A DNA stretch of 22,038 nucleotides from JAUWMI01 sp964630455 (GTDB taxonomy: Bacteria > Sumerlaeota > Sumerlaeia > MWCT01 > JAUWMI01): assembly GCA_964630455.1 (NCBI GenBank), contig CAZVVA010000039.1, forward strand, positions 1-22,038, written 5' to 3'. The stretch's first letter is position 1; each line of letters begins with the position of its first letter. Made by a program: the position numbers and the translations under genes. The notes under the pieces are model-generated. The model was given only the letters and a program-made list of their open reading frames with translations. It had not been told where the DNA came from and did not search any database. Shown piece by piece: positions 1 to 7,058 of the stretch.

Positions 1-1
1 T

Positions 2-628
2 GGGGTCGGTACGGCGCTGTTTGTCTTTTACCAGCATAATCCCGGCCGACTCGATCCTGTCTTTAAGACCGATGCCATCTTCCCGCTTTTCATTGCGCGT
101 GAGCTTCCAACCGGTATCGCCGGCCTAGTCGTGGCCGGAATTTTTGCCGCGGCGCAATCAACGATTTCCACGAGTATGAACAGCACTTCCACGGCGCTGG
201 TTACAGATTTTATCCGGCCATTGAATCTAATCCAGTCGGAGCGAGGATACCTGCGGCTTGCCCGTGTATCGACATTTACACTGGGTGTTTTGGGAATGGT
301 TTTGGCCCTGTTGTTTGCTTCATCGAACATCAAATCGCTGTGGGATCAGTTTATGAAGATACTTGGACTGTTTGGCGGTTCTATGTGCGGACTGTTCTGT
401 CTGGGGATATTCACCAAGAGAGCAAATGGGCCGGGGGCGATTATTGGAGCTCTGGCGGGAGCGGCCGGAGTGTTTTTTGTAGAGCAGTATACAAATATCC
501 ATTTTTTGCTTTATGCACTTGTGGGGATAACCGTTTGCTGCCTTTGTGGTTATTTTGCAAGTGCAATATTTTCAGATTCGAGAAAATCTATTGCGGGACT
601 GACCATCCATACACTTGAAAAGACCTGA
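2..628 (+). CDS. Sodium:solute symporter (SSS family), C-terminal part
   Basis: The reading frame is open from the window edge, so the 5' end is missing and only about 208 residues are visible. The protein is strongly hydrophobic. It carries a conserved SSS-type stretch, GIAGLVVAGIFAAAQSTIST, followed by a helix-rich tail (LFGGSMCGLFCLGIFTKRANG, then GAIIGALAGAAG and a last transmembrane segment). SSS proteins use the sodium gradient to import sugars, sialic acids, amino acids or organic acids across the inner membrane. The substrate cannot be read from this part. The next gene starts only 38 bases downstream and encodes a sialidase-like protein. Import of a released sialic, ulosonic or uronic acid is therefore a reasonable inference but is not shown. 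Confidence 0.85.
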   Translation, partial: GVGTALFVFYQHNPGRLDPVFKTDAIFPLFIARELPTGIAGLVVAGIFAAAQSTISTSMNSTSTALVTDFIRPLNLIQSERGYLRLARVSTFTLGVLGMVLALLFASSNIKSLWDQFMKILGLFGGSMCGLFCLGIFTKRANGPGAIIGALAGAAGVFFVEQYTNIHFLLYALVGITVCCLCGYFASAIFSDSRKSIAGLTIHTLEKT

Positions 629-666
629 TGCTGTTAGTGCAATACCGAAATAGAAGGGATTAAAAA

Positions 667-1896
667 ATGAAGTTGGAAAAGATGTATCGGTGGAAATTCA
701 GAACTATGGCTGTAATGCTGATGATTTTGCTTAGTCCATACGCCTCCGCTAAACCATTGAGCCAAAAAACTCTTTTTGTCCAGGGAGGGGGGGGTTATAA
801 AGGTGACGTCACCGATATCCGGGTCGTCCGGCGCGTCGAATCGCACCCGGACGCGTGGCGACTGTGGCAGCCCTTCATCGCGCAGTGGGAGCGGAAGCAT
901 CTGGTTGTGGCGTTCGGTGCGATGACCAACGGCAAAAAGGACATGGGCGATATCTTCGCAAGCGTTTCCAAGGACGACGGCGATACTTGGGGGGAGCCGG
1001 TGGCCATCTTCGACCACAACCGGCGGCAGGGCGCGATCCAGTTCGCCTACGCCAACCCGGTTCTGTTCAAGCCGGCGGACCAAGACGTGCTTTGGTGTTT
1101 CGCCATGCGCTGCCCCATCGTTTATAAGAACAGCGAGGATTCGCAGCTCGTCGGCGCCTTCACCGCAGACGGCGGCTACTCGTGGACGCCTGTGGAGTTG
1201 GCCATGCACTACGCGGGGACGCTTATCCTAAACGCGGGCGTCCAGCCGACGGAGATCCGGGGCCAGCGGCGCTTTCTGCTGCCCGCGCACCGAAATTCTC
1301 TGCAGAAGGATCCGCTTGGTTCGCGCGAACATTTCGTCCTGAGCAGCACAAGCCTGCTGGAGTGGAATCTTGAGGCGTTCATCCCGCAGCCGGAAAGCGG
1401 CAGAGTCTTCCTTCACGAAGGCAACATCGCCCCTGGGGACTCGCCGGGCGAACTGAAGATCGTGATGCGCACCGCCAACTACGAGGACACAAGCCTCACC
1501 ACCGATCCGCCGCGGGCCTATTCCAGCGTGAGCCGGGACGGCGGCCACACATGGGCCCCCGCGCAGCCTGAACCTGCGCTGCACAATGCGAAGTCGAAGG
1601 GTTTCTTTGGCCGCGCGGAGAATGGCACGCACATCTATGTCTATAACGACGGGCCCGCCCAGCGCGAAATCGCGCCGGGATTCCCCAATGGCGGCAGGAC
1701 GTCCCTGCGTTATAAGATCAAGCCAGTCGGCGGAAAATGGAGCGAAGAAAAGACCTTCTTTGACGCCGGCATCAAGAACTCGTATCCCACGCTTATCGAG
1801 GTGAGGCCCGGCGACTTCCGCGCCGTGTGGGACAGCGGCACTGCCGAACGCCCCCGCACGCACATCCACTTCGGCAAATTAAGGATTGCGCCATGA
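667..1896 (+). CDS. Secreted Asp-box (BNR) sialidase-like protein, mosaic N-terminus
   Basis: This 409-residue protein has a Sec-type signal (residues 1-28, ending ASA). Three Asp boxes are visible: SKDDGDTW (101-108), TADGGYSW (166-173) and SRDGGHTW (289-296), indicating a six-bladed beta-propeller of the sialidase superfamily. The leader and residues 30-44 (LSQKTLFVQG...GGY) resemble the start of the canonical sialidase at 4247. The expected YRIP arginine segment is absent, and the sequence changes at residue ~45 to a different, GC-rich propeller (GDVTDIRVVRRV). A run of eight G (787-794) sits beside this join. The start is supported by AGAAGGGA upstream of the ATG. The stop overlaps the next start as ATGA. 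The protein may be an inactive or altered-specificity sialidase relative, or another Asp-box hydrolase; sialidase activity is not established. Confidence 0.8.
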   Translation: MKLEKMYRWKFRTMAVMLMILLSPYASAKPLSQKTLFVQGGGGYKGDVTDIRVVRRVESHPDAWRLWQPFIAQWERKHLVVAFGAMTNGKKDMGDIFASVSKDDGDTWGEPVAIFDHNRRQGAIQFAYANPVLFKPADQDVLWCFAMRCPIVYKNSEDSQLVGAFTADGGYSWTPVELAMHYAGTLILNAGVQPTEIRGQRRFLLPAHRNSLQKDPLGSREHFVLSSTSLLEWNLEAFIPQPESGRVFLHEGNIAPGDSPGELKIVMRTANYEDTSLTTDPPRAYSSVSRDGGHTWAPAQPEPALHNAKSKGFFGRAENGTHIYVYNDGPAQREIAPGFPNGGRTSLRYKIKPVGGKWSEEKTFFDAGIKNSYPTLIEVRPGDFRAVWDSGTAERPRTHIHFGKLRIAP

Positions 1897-2708
1897 CTCC
1901 AGCGACTCTTCGCCAGCGTATGATCGCCGGGGAAACGGTCTTCGGCACGCTGATTGTCTCACCCTCGCCGCGCTGGCCCGATGTGGTGCGCGACTGCGGG
2001 CTGGACTTTGTGTTCATTGACACCGAGCACATCGCGCTGGATCGCGCGGAGCTGAGCTGGATGTGCCAGACCTACGCTGCGCTCGGACTGCCGCCGCTGG
2101 TGCGCATACCGGCGCCGGATCCTTATGCGGCCACAATGGTGCTTGATGGCGGCGCCGCGGGCGTCATCGCGCCTTACGTGGAAACGGTGGAGCAGGTGCA
2201 GGTCCTGCGCGGCGCGGTGAAATTGCGACCCATTAAGGGGCAGAAGCTCCGGCAAATGCTCGAGGGTGCCAAGGTTGAGCCGGAACTGAAGTCCTACATG
2301 GACGATGGCGCGAAGAACCGCCTGCTCATCGTCAATATCGAGAGCGTTCCCGCCATCGAGGCGCTGAATGAAATTCTTGCAGTGCCTGACCTCGATGCCG
2401 TGCTCATAGGACCGCACGATCTTTCGTGCAGTCTCGGTGTGCCTGAGCAGTGGGAGCATCCGAAGTTCTTGAGCGCCTGCGAAACAATCTTCCGCAAGGC
2501 ACGTGCCGCCAACGTCGGCGCGGGCATTCACTTCTGGGGAGAAATTGAGCAGCAGGTGCGTTTACTCAAGCTTGGCGCCAACCTGCTCATCCACAGCGCG
2601 GATATCATCTTGTTCCAGAAACATCTTCGGACTGAACTCGAAGCCATAAAGAAAGCCGCCGGACTGGCGGGAGAGAACCAAGTTAACCGGGGTGACCTCA
2701 GCATATAG
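1893..2708 (+). CDS. HpcH/HpaI-family class II aldolase
   Basis: This 271-residue cytoplasmic TIM-barrel protein is of normal length for the family. Family enzymes such as HpaI and 2-keto-3-deoxy-L-rhamnonate aldolase split 2-keto-3-deoxy acids to pyruvate and an aldehyde, using a divalent metal. Visible signatures are FIDTEH with the catalytic histidine (His46), LVRIP with the pyruvate-binding arginine (Arg71), GVIAPYVET, NIESV with metal ligand Glu150, and IGPHDLS with metal ligand Asp176. The spacing fits HpaI. I chose the ATG at 1893 because it overlaps the upstream stop (ATGA) and has AAGGA seven bases before it; the frame is open further upstream, but only by shadowing the previous gene. 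Translational coupling to the Asp-box protein suggests a shared pathway. The exact substrate (rhamnonate-, ulosonate- or uronate-derived) cannot be told. Confidence 0.9.
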   Translation: MTPATLRQRMIAGETVFGTLIVSPSPRWPDVVRDCGLDFVFIDTEHIALDRAELSWMCQTYAALGLPPLVRIPAPDPYAATMVLDGGAAGVIAPYVETVEQVQVLRGAVKLRPIKGQKLRQMLEGAKVEPELKSYMDDGAKNRLLIVNIESVPAIEALNEILAVPDLDAVLIGPHDLSCSLGVPEQWEHPKFLSACETIFRKARAANVGAGIHFWGEIEQQVRLLKLGANLLIHSADIILFQKHLRTELEAIKKAAGLAGENQVNRGDLSI

Positions 2709-2824
2709 CCGACCGCCCCTGCATAAAAGCCGAACACATGACAAACATCGGGTTCTCAAACAGGATCCACCCAGCATGCGCATCGTATAGTCTGATGGAC
2801 ACACGCTAGTTCGGGATCAGCAGA
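2709..2824. other. Intergenic spacer after the aldolase gene
   Basis: These 116 bases separate the GC-rich aldolase block from the next Asp-box gene. I see no convincing promoter, hairpin terminator or open reading frame in them. They mark the end of the GC-rich segment that begins near position 800. Confidence 0.4.
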
Positions 2825-4147
2825 ATGAAAGAGAGGTTGAGATTGCGAAAAGACGACCAAGAGCAGTCATGCCCAACAAGCGTCAGGGCGGCAGGATGCT
2901 TCCTGACATTGCTCATGTTTGTCCAACCTGGAATGTGCCAAGACAACGAGCACAGAAAGAAGGGATATGGCCCGGCGGCACATGCAGGAAGAAAAATCCC
3001 TGTCGTCGAATGGACAGCCGGTTGTGACGCGATGAATTTCCGCTACAATTTCCTCGAAAACGTGAAAACGGTCACGCTGCTGGAAGCCACGCCGGAAAGG
3101 GGAACATGGAACCATCACCCGTATGTGACGTATTTCAAAGGGGTGCTTTTCGCCAACTGGGATACCCACGCGAAGGATGAAAACGCCTCTGGTCAGCACG
3201 GCGTGTTCTGCCGCTCAACTGACAGAGGAAAAACCTGGTCTCCGGTGGAACAGCTCTTTCCGCCGTTGGCCGAGAACGTCCCCGCATCCGCACCGTATGA
3301 GGCCACACGGTTCCAGACCTCCTATGGTTTTGCCATGGTGGACGACGTGCTGTATGCGGTGACCGATGTGGCCGACTGGCAGAGAGCGGACGCTAAGAAA
3401 ATGAAACCGCGCATCAAGATTGGCCGCCTTGCCCGCTCCGTCGATCCGGACGGGACGATGGGCGAGATCTTCTGGCTGCTTCCGCAAGTGCCCAAACCGG
3501 TGCGAGGTTTCCCAGCTTATCCTGCCGGAAATCCGGCGATTGTTGCCAAGCTCAACGACTATTTCCGGCAGCCCGGTCAAGAGCCGCAGCTCGATTTCGG
3601 AATGAAGACACACCCTGATTCCGATGATGAACACGGAATGGCTGAACCGGCTCCAGCTTGGCAATCGGCCGACGGCACATGGGTCAAACTCTACCGCGAC
3701 AGCGGTAGCAAGCATGCCCGGACCCTGCGCGAGGAGGAGGCGTCGAAGAGCCGGAGAAACTATGTCGCCTTCTCTTTTGATGATGGAAAAAGCTGGACTA
3801 CGCCGACGCGGACCACTTTCCCTGATGCTTGTGCCCGATCCAATGCAGGTAAACTTCCTGATGGACAGGTGTATGTTATTAACAATGTCCTGCCACTCGC
3901 GACCAAAAAGGGTGGACGTTCCCTCCTGGCCATATCCTTGTCAAAGGACGGCCTGAACTTCGACCGCATGGCAGTGATCAGATTCCTGGCGCCAGAGCGG
4001 CGCTACGAGGGCAGATCCAAATCTGTTGGATATGCCTATCCACATTCAAAAATTGTTGAAGGCAATCTCTGGGTGATTTATTCCGTTAACAAAGAGGACA
4101 TCGAGATGGCACGCATTCCCTTGTCCAAACTGGATAAACTCAAATGA
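2825..4147 (+). CDS. Secreted Asp-box (BNR) sialidase-like protein
   Basis: This 440-residue protein has an unusually long charged N-terminus followed by a hydrophobic segment (residues ~21-38, FLTLLMFVQPGMC), suggesting export. Two clear Asp boxes are present, STDRGKTW (131-138) and SFDDGKSW (317-324). With the repeated aromatic/beta pattern they place it in the sialidase/neuraminidase-like beta-propellers. The canonical YRIP motif and the Tyr/Glu signature (GPSAYS...LYE) of the two true GH33-type sialidases in this cluster are not seen. Its substrate is therefore unknown and it should not be called a sialidase without test. The Shine-Dalgarno before the ATG is weak, so a later start is possible. 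It lies 116 bases after the aldolase gene and 99 bases before the next sialidase. Confidence 0.75.
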   Translation: MKERLRLRKDDQEQSCPTSVRAAGCFLTLLMFVQPGMCQDNEHRKKGYGPAAHAGRKIPVVEWTAGCDAMNFRYNFLENVKTVTLLEATPERGTWNHHPYVTYFKGVLFANWDTHAKDENASGQHGVFCRSTDRGKTWSPVEQLFPPLAENVPASAPYEATRFQTSYGFAMVDDVLYAVTDVADWQRADAKKMKPRIKIGRLARSVDPDGTMGEIFWLLPQVPKPVRGFPAYPAGNPAIVAKLNDYFRQPGQEPQLDFGMKTHPDSDDEHGMAEPAPAWQSADGTWVKLYRDSGSKHARTLREEEASKSRRNYVAFSFDDGKSWTTPTRTTFPDACARSNAGKLPDGQVYVINNVLPLATKKGGRSLLAISLSKDGLNFDRMAVIRFLAPERRYEGRSKSVGYAYPHSKIVEGNLWVIYSVNKEDIEMARIPLSKLDKLK

Positions 4148-4196
4148 CAACCAAGGGACCGATCTTGCCCCCATTTTGGAGAAATATGAAGTGAAA

Positions 4197-4250
4197 ATGA
4201 AAAAAAACCTGAAATTGTTTGTTGAGTGCACAGAAAGGAATGAAACATGA
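4197..4250 (+). CDS. Possible 17-codon upstream ORF coupled to the sialidase gene
   Basis: A short frame, MKKNLKLFVECTERNET, begins with ATG after AT-rich sequence. Its stop TGA overlaps the start ATG of the sialidase gene as ATGA. It resembles no protein I know. It could be a translational coupler, a worn gene remnant or chance. The only support is the overlap and a GGAG motif about 16 bases upstream. Confidence 0.2.
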   Translation: MKKNLKLFVECTERNET

Positions 4251-5349
4251 AACCGGAGAGTATTTGCTGTGATAAGCTCAGAACTGCGACTACAGTGCTC
4301 TTTGTGTTGCTGAGCGGTGGCGCGTTTGCCGGACCATTGATGCAGAAAGCCCTCTTTGTTCAGGGCCAGGGTGGCTATAACAACTACCGGATCCCGGCGT
4401 TACTTACCACGCAAGCAGGTACGTTGCTGGCTTTCTGCGAAGGCAGAGAAGGTGGAGACAGCAGCGACATCGACCTGTTGGTACGGCGTTCGGAAGATGG
4501 CGGCAAAACTTGGACGCCCAAGCAGGTGNNNNNNNNNNAGATACCGGCATCATTTGGCTGCTCTTGACATGGAACGACAGTACGGACAGCGGCAAGAAAC
4601 TCCATAACGGTACCGCAAAGGACACACGTCGTGTGTATGTGTGTTCCTCGGAGAACGACGGCCGTACTTGGTCGGAACCAATCGAGATAACGGCAACGAC
4701 CAAAAAAAAGAACTGGTGGTGGTACGCAACAGGTCCTGGTGTAGGTATTCAGCTTCGACAGGGCTCTCACAAGGGGCGCCTGGTTATCCCCTGTGATCAC
4801 ACGGACAAGAGCGGCCATGCTTCACATATTATCTATAGTGACGACCACGGCAAACGCTGGCAATTAGGTGGTTCAGTATATGGAGGATGTAATGAATGCC
4901 AGGTCGTGGAACTGGCTGACGGCAGGCTTATGCTGAACATGCGTATGCAGAGAAACAGCCAGGGAAAACGAGGAATTGCCACGAGCAAGGATGGAGGTGA
5001 GACGTGGTCTAAGTTCAAGCTCGACCAAACGCTTATCGAACCAGTGTGCCAGGCTAGTTTTCTAAGGTACACGCTCGCTTCCAACAATGGAAAAAACAGG
5101 TTGCTCTTCTCCAATCCCGCCAGCGCAACCAATAGGGTCAATATGACGGTCCGCCTGAGTTATGATGAAGGCAGGACATGGCCGGTCTCGAAACTTCTTC
5201 ATGATGGTCCATCCGCTTATTCCTGTCTGGCGGTACTGCCCGATGGTGATATTGGCTGTTTGTACGAAGGAGGGGAAACGAGATATGGTGAAATAGTGTT
5301 TGCACGATTTTCACTGGAATGGCTGACAGATGGAAAAGACAGCAGATAG
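4247..5349 (+). CDS. Exo-sialidase, GH33 type, interrupted by a scaffold gap
   Basis: This is one gene broken by ten N at 4529-4538. The frames on the two sides differ, as expected for a gap of unknown true length. A Sec signal (residues 1-28) precedes LFVQGQGGYNNYRIPAL, the canonical sialidase start with the substrate-binding arginine of YRIP (Arg48). DSSDID carries the likely acid/base aspartate. Asp boxes are SEDGGKTW before the gap, and SENDGRTW, SDDHGKRW, SKDGGETW and SYDEGRTW after it. NECQ holds the likely catalytic Glu, NMRMQ and the segment before SYDEGRTW hold further arginines of the triad, and GPSAYS...LYEGG holds the nucleophile Tyr and its partner Glu. The family cleaves terminal alpha-linked sialic (or related nonulosonic) acids from glycans outside the cytoplasm. 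AAAGGA precedes the ATG. Probably about 20 residues are lost in the gap. Confidence 0.88.
4529..4538. other. Assembly gap (10 N) inside the sialidase gene
   Basis: Ten N characters are a conventional placeholder for a gap of unknown size. The flanking coding frames are not in register, so the real gap is not ten bases long. No frameshift should be inferred. Confidence 0.95.
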
Positions 5350-5387
5350 ATATTACTGATTTGGAGTTTGCAGGAAAAAGAGAGAAT

Positions 5388-5486
5388 ATGAATAGACGCG
5401 ACTTTCTCCAATTATCAGTGCTTAATGTTCTGTTCATTGCCCTTGACGACATGAACGAAATTTTCAATCGAGAGCAGTATAAATAA
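5388..5486 (+). pseudogene. Sulfatase remnant: Tat start fused to first sulfatase strand
   Basis: A 32-codon frame reads MNRRDFLQLSV, like the Tat leader of the neighbouring sulfatases, and then runs straight into LNVLFIALDDMNEI, the first beta-strand and metal-binding Asp pair of an S1 sulfatase. It then stops after a short unrelated tail. Intact neighbours have roughly 20-25 residues between these two parts and about 450 residues after them. It has its own GAGAG-type ribosome site. The simplest reading is an internally deleted and truncated sulfatase left between the sialidase and the next sulfatase. A functional micropeptide cannot be excluded but is unlikely. Confidence 0.75.
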
Positions 5487-5510
5487 AGTACGAAAAACAA
5501 TTTGAAACTA

Positions 5511-5518
5511 ACGAGGTG
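5511..5518 (+). promoter_or_regulatory. Shine-Dalgarno that decides the first sulfatase start
   Basis: ACGAGGTG lies nine bases before the ATG at 5528. An in-frame GTG (5516) is part of this same ribosome site, so it is very unlikely to be the start codon even though the frame is open there. Confidence 0.65.
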
Positions 5519-5527
5519 AAACAAACT

Positions 5528-7003
5528 ATGAGTACATGTAATTACACGCGACGCGATTTTTTGAAGGGAATAGGTCTAGGGGCGGTGTCGCTTGCGCTGC
5601 CTGGGTGCGCCAGTGCCTCCGAGCAATTATCCGGTCGGAGGTCTATAGACAAGCCAAACATAGTGATAATTATTTCGGATGACCAGGGCTGGAAAGATGT
5701 GGGTTATCACGGAGCCGATTTCGAGACCCCGTATATTGATAGCATAGCAAGTGACGGTGTCGAACTGGACAGGTTTTATGCGTGTCCGGTCTGTTCCCCG
5801 ACGCGGGCAGGCCTGATGACAGGCCGTTATCCGATCCGGTTCGGCCTGCAGTGGACGACGATAAAGGCGTGGGGTAGCCAAGGACTACCGGTCGAAGAAG
5901 AGCTGCTGCCTGAAATGCTTGCCAAGGCAGGTTACAAACGCAGAGGGGTATTTGGTAAATGGCACCTCGGTTGTTGCTCGCGCAAATACCATCCCCTAAG
6001 CCAGGGATTCACACACTTCTACGGACACTATTGCGGCTCAATTGATTATCTCTCTCATAAGCGATTGGGGGCGCTTGACTGGCATCGGCAATTCGAACTA
6101 AGCTATGATGAGGGCTACAGCACGCAACTTCTTGGTAAAGAAGCGGCAAAATTCATCGAAGAAAGTCCTAAGGGAGAACCATTTTTCCTCTATGTTCCCT
6201 TTAATGCGATTCATACGCCGAACCAAGTCCTGGAAAGCTATATGGAGCGCTACGAACACATTACCAATAAAAAGAGGCGTGAAAAAGCCGCCATGGTAGC
6301 GTGCATGGACGATGAAATCGGCAGAATACTTCAAACGCTGGACAACAAGGGAATTGCCCAGGATACGCTGGTTTTGTTTTTCAGCGATAATGGTGGAGCC
6401 GTCCAGGCAGGCTCGAGCAATCTGCCGCTGCGTGACGGAAAGCATTCGGTGTACGAGGGCGGCATACGTGTGCCCGCTGCAATTCGGTGGCCTCGTGGTT
6501 TGAAAGGCGGACGTAAAGTAACGGTTCCAATGTCATATATTGACGTATTCCCCACATTGCAACGAATAGTCGGAGTCAGAAAACATGCAGGAAAACCACT
6601 TGATGGGGAGGATGTGTTTGACATTCTGCGAGGAGGGGTCACGCATCGAGAATGGGAATTTCATTCGTATTTTCAGAGCAAGGGAATTAAACAGGATAAA
6701 CTCGGTTCGGAAATCAAGTTCGAGTGCAGCGCCTTAAATACCAATGAATGGAAGCTTGTTCGGGTGGGACCTGATATGCTTAAGGCGGCTGATGCTTACG
6801 ATAAGGCAGAAATATCTCTATTCCGTATCAGTAAGGACCCGTATGAGCAAGAGAATGTGGCTGGAGAGTATCCTGGCGTTGTAAAGAATATGCTCAAGAA
6901 GATTAAGACGTTTCGTGAGTGGCAGCCTGCCATAAAGCCGGTGTCTCTCACTACACCAGAAGGTTGGAAACCACCTGAGACCTGGGAAATCCCGGCTGAA
7001 TAA
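5528..7003 (+). CDS. Sulfatase (S1 family), arylsulfatase B-like, Tat-exported, likely lipoprotein
   Basis: This 491-residue protein has a Tat leader (TRRDFLKGIGLG) ending in a lipobox-like ALPGC, so it may be lipid-anchored outside the cytoplasm. Metal ligands are Asp51/Asp52 (ISDDQG) and Asp287/Asn288 (FSDNGG). The formylglycine site is Cys89 in CSPTRAGLMTGRYP. Other active-site residues seen are Lys144/His146 (GKWHLG), His229 (AIHTP) and Lys305 (RDGKHS). The layout, including FETPYIDSIASDGV, RYPIRFGLQ and DYLSH, resembles arylsulfatase B/N-acetylgalactosamine-4-sulfatase. The family hydrolyses sulfate esters after Cys is converted to formylglycine; the maturase is not in this window. The real substrate is unknown. 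It follows a sulfatase remnant and is followed after 55 bases by another sulfatase. Confidence 0.9.
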   Translation: MSTCNYTRRDFLKGIGLGAVSLALPGCASASEQLSGRRSIDKPNIVIIISDDQGWKDVGYHGADFETPYIDSIASDGVELDRFYACPVCSPTRAGLMTGRYPIRFGLQWTTIKAWGSQGLPVEEELLPEMLAKAGYKRRGVFGKWHLGCCSRKYHPLSQGFTHFYGHYCGSIDYLSHKRLGALDWHRQFELSYDEGYSTQLLGKEAAKFIEESPKGEPFFLYVPFNAIHTPNQVLESYMERYEHITNKKRREKAAMVACMDDEIGRILQTLDNKGIAQDTLVLFFSDNGGAVQAGSSNLPLRDGKHSVYEGGIRVPAAIRWPRGLKGGRKVTVPMSYIDVFPTLQRIVGVRKHAGKPLDGEDVFDILRGGVTHREWEFHSYFQSKGIKQDKLGSEIKFECSALNTNEWKLVRVGPDMLKAADAYDKAEISLFRISKDPYEQENVAGEYPGVVKNMLKKIKTFREWQPAIKPVSLTTPEGWKPPETWEIPAE

Positions 7004-7058
7004 GCTATAATGAAAAAAGAAATCGATTGGTATCGCTTCGACGCGAGAGGATTACGAA

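Noticed and set aside
1228..1869. Long open frame (213 codons) on the minus strand
   Set aside because: It lies wholly inside the GC-rich Asp-box gene, has no ribosome site or recognisable domain, and is a by-product of high GC and codon bias.
4510..4567. Apparent frameshift in the sialidase gene at 4529-4538
   Set aside because: The frame change coincides with a ten-N scaffold gap of unknown true length, so it is not evidence of a frameshift.
5516..5527. Upstream GTG start for the first sulfatase
   Set aside because: The GTG is part of the GAGGTG ribosome site for the ATG at 5528.
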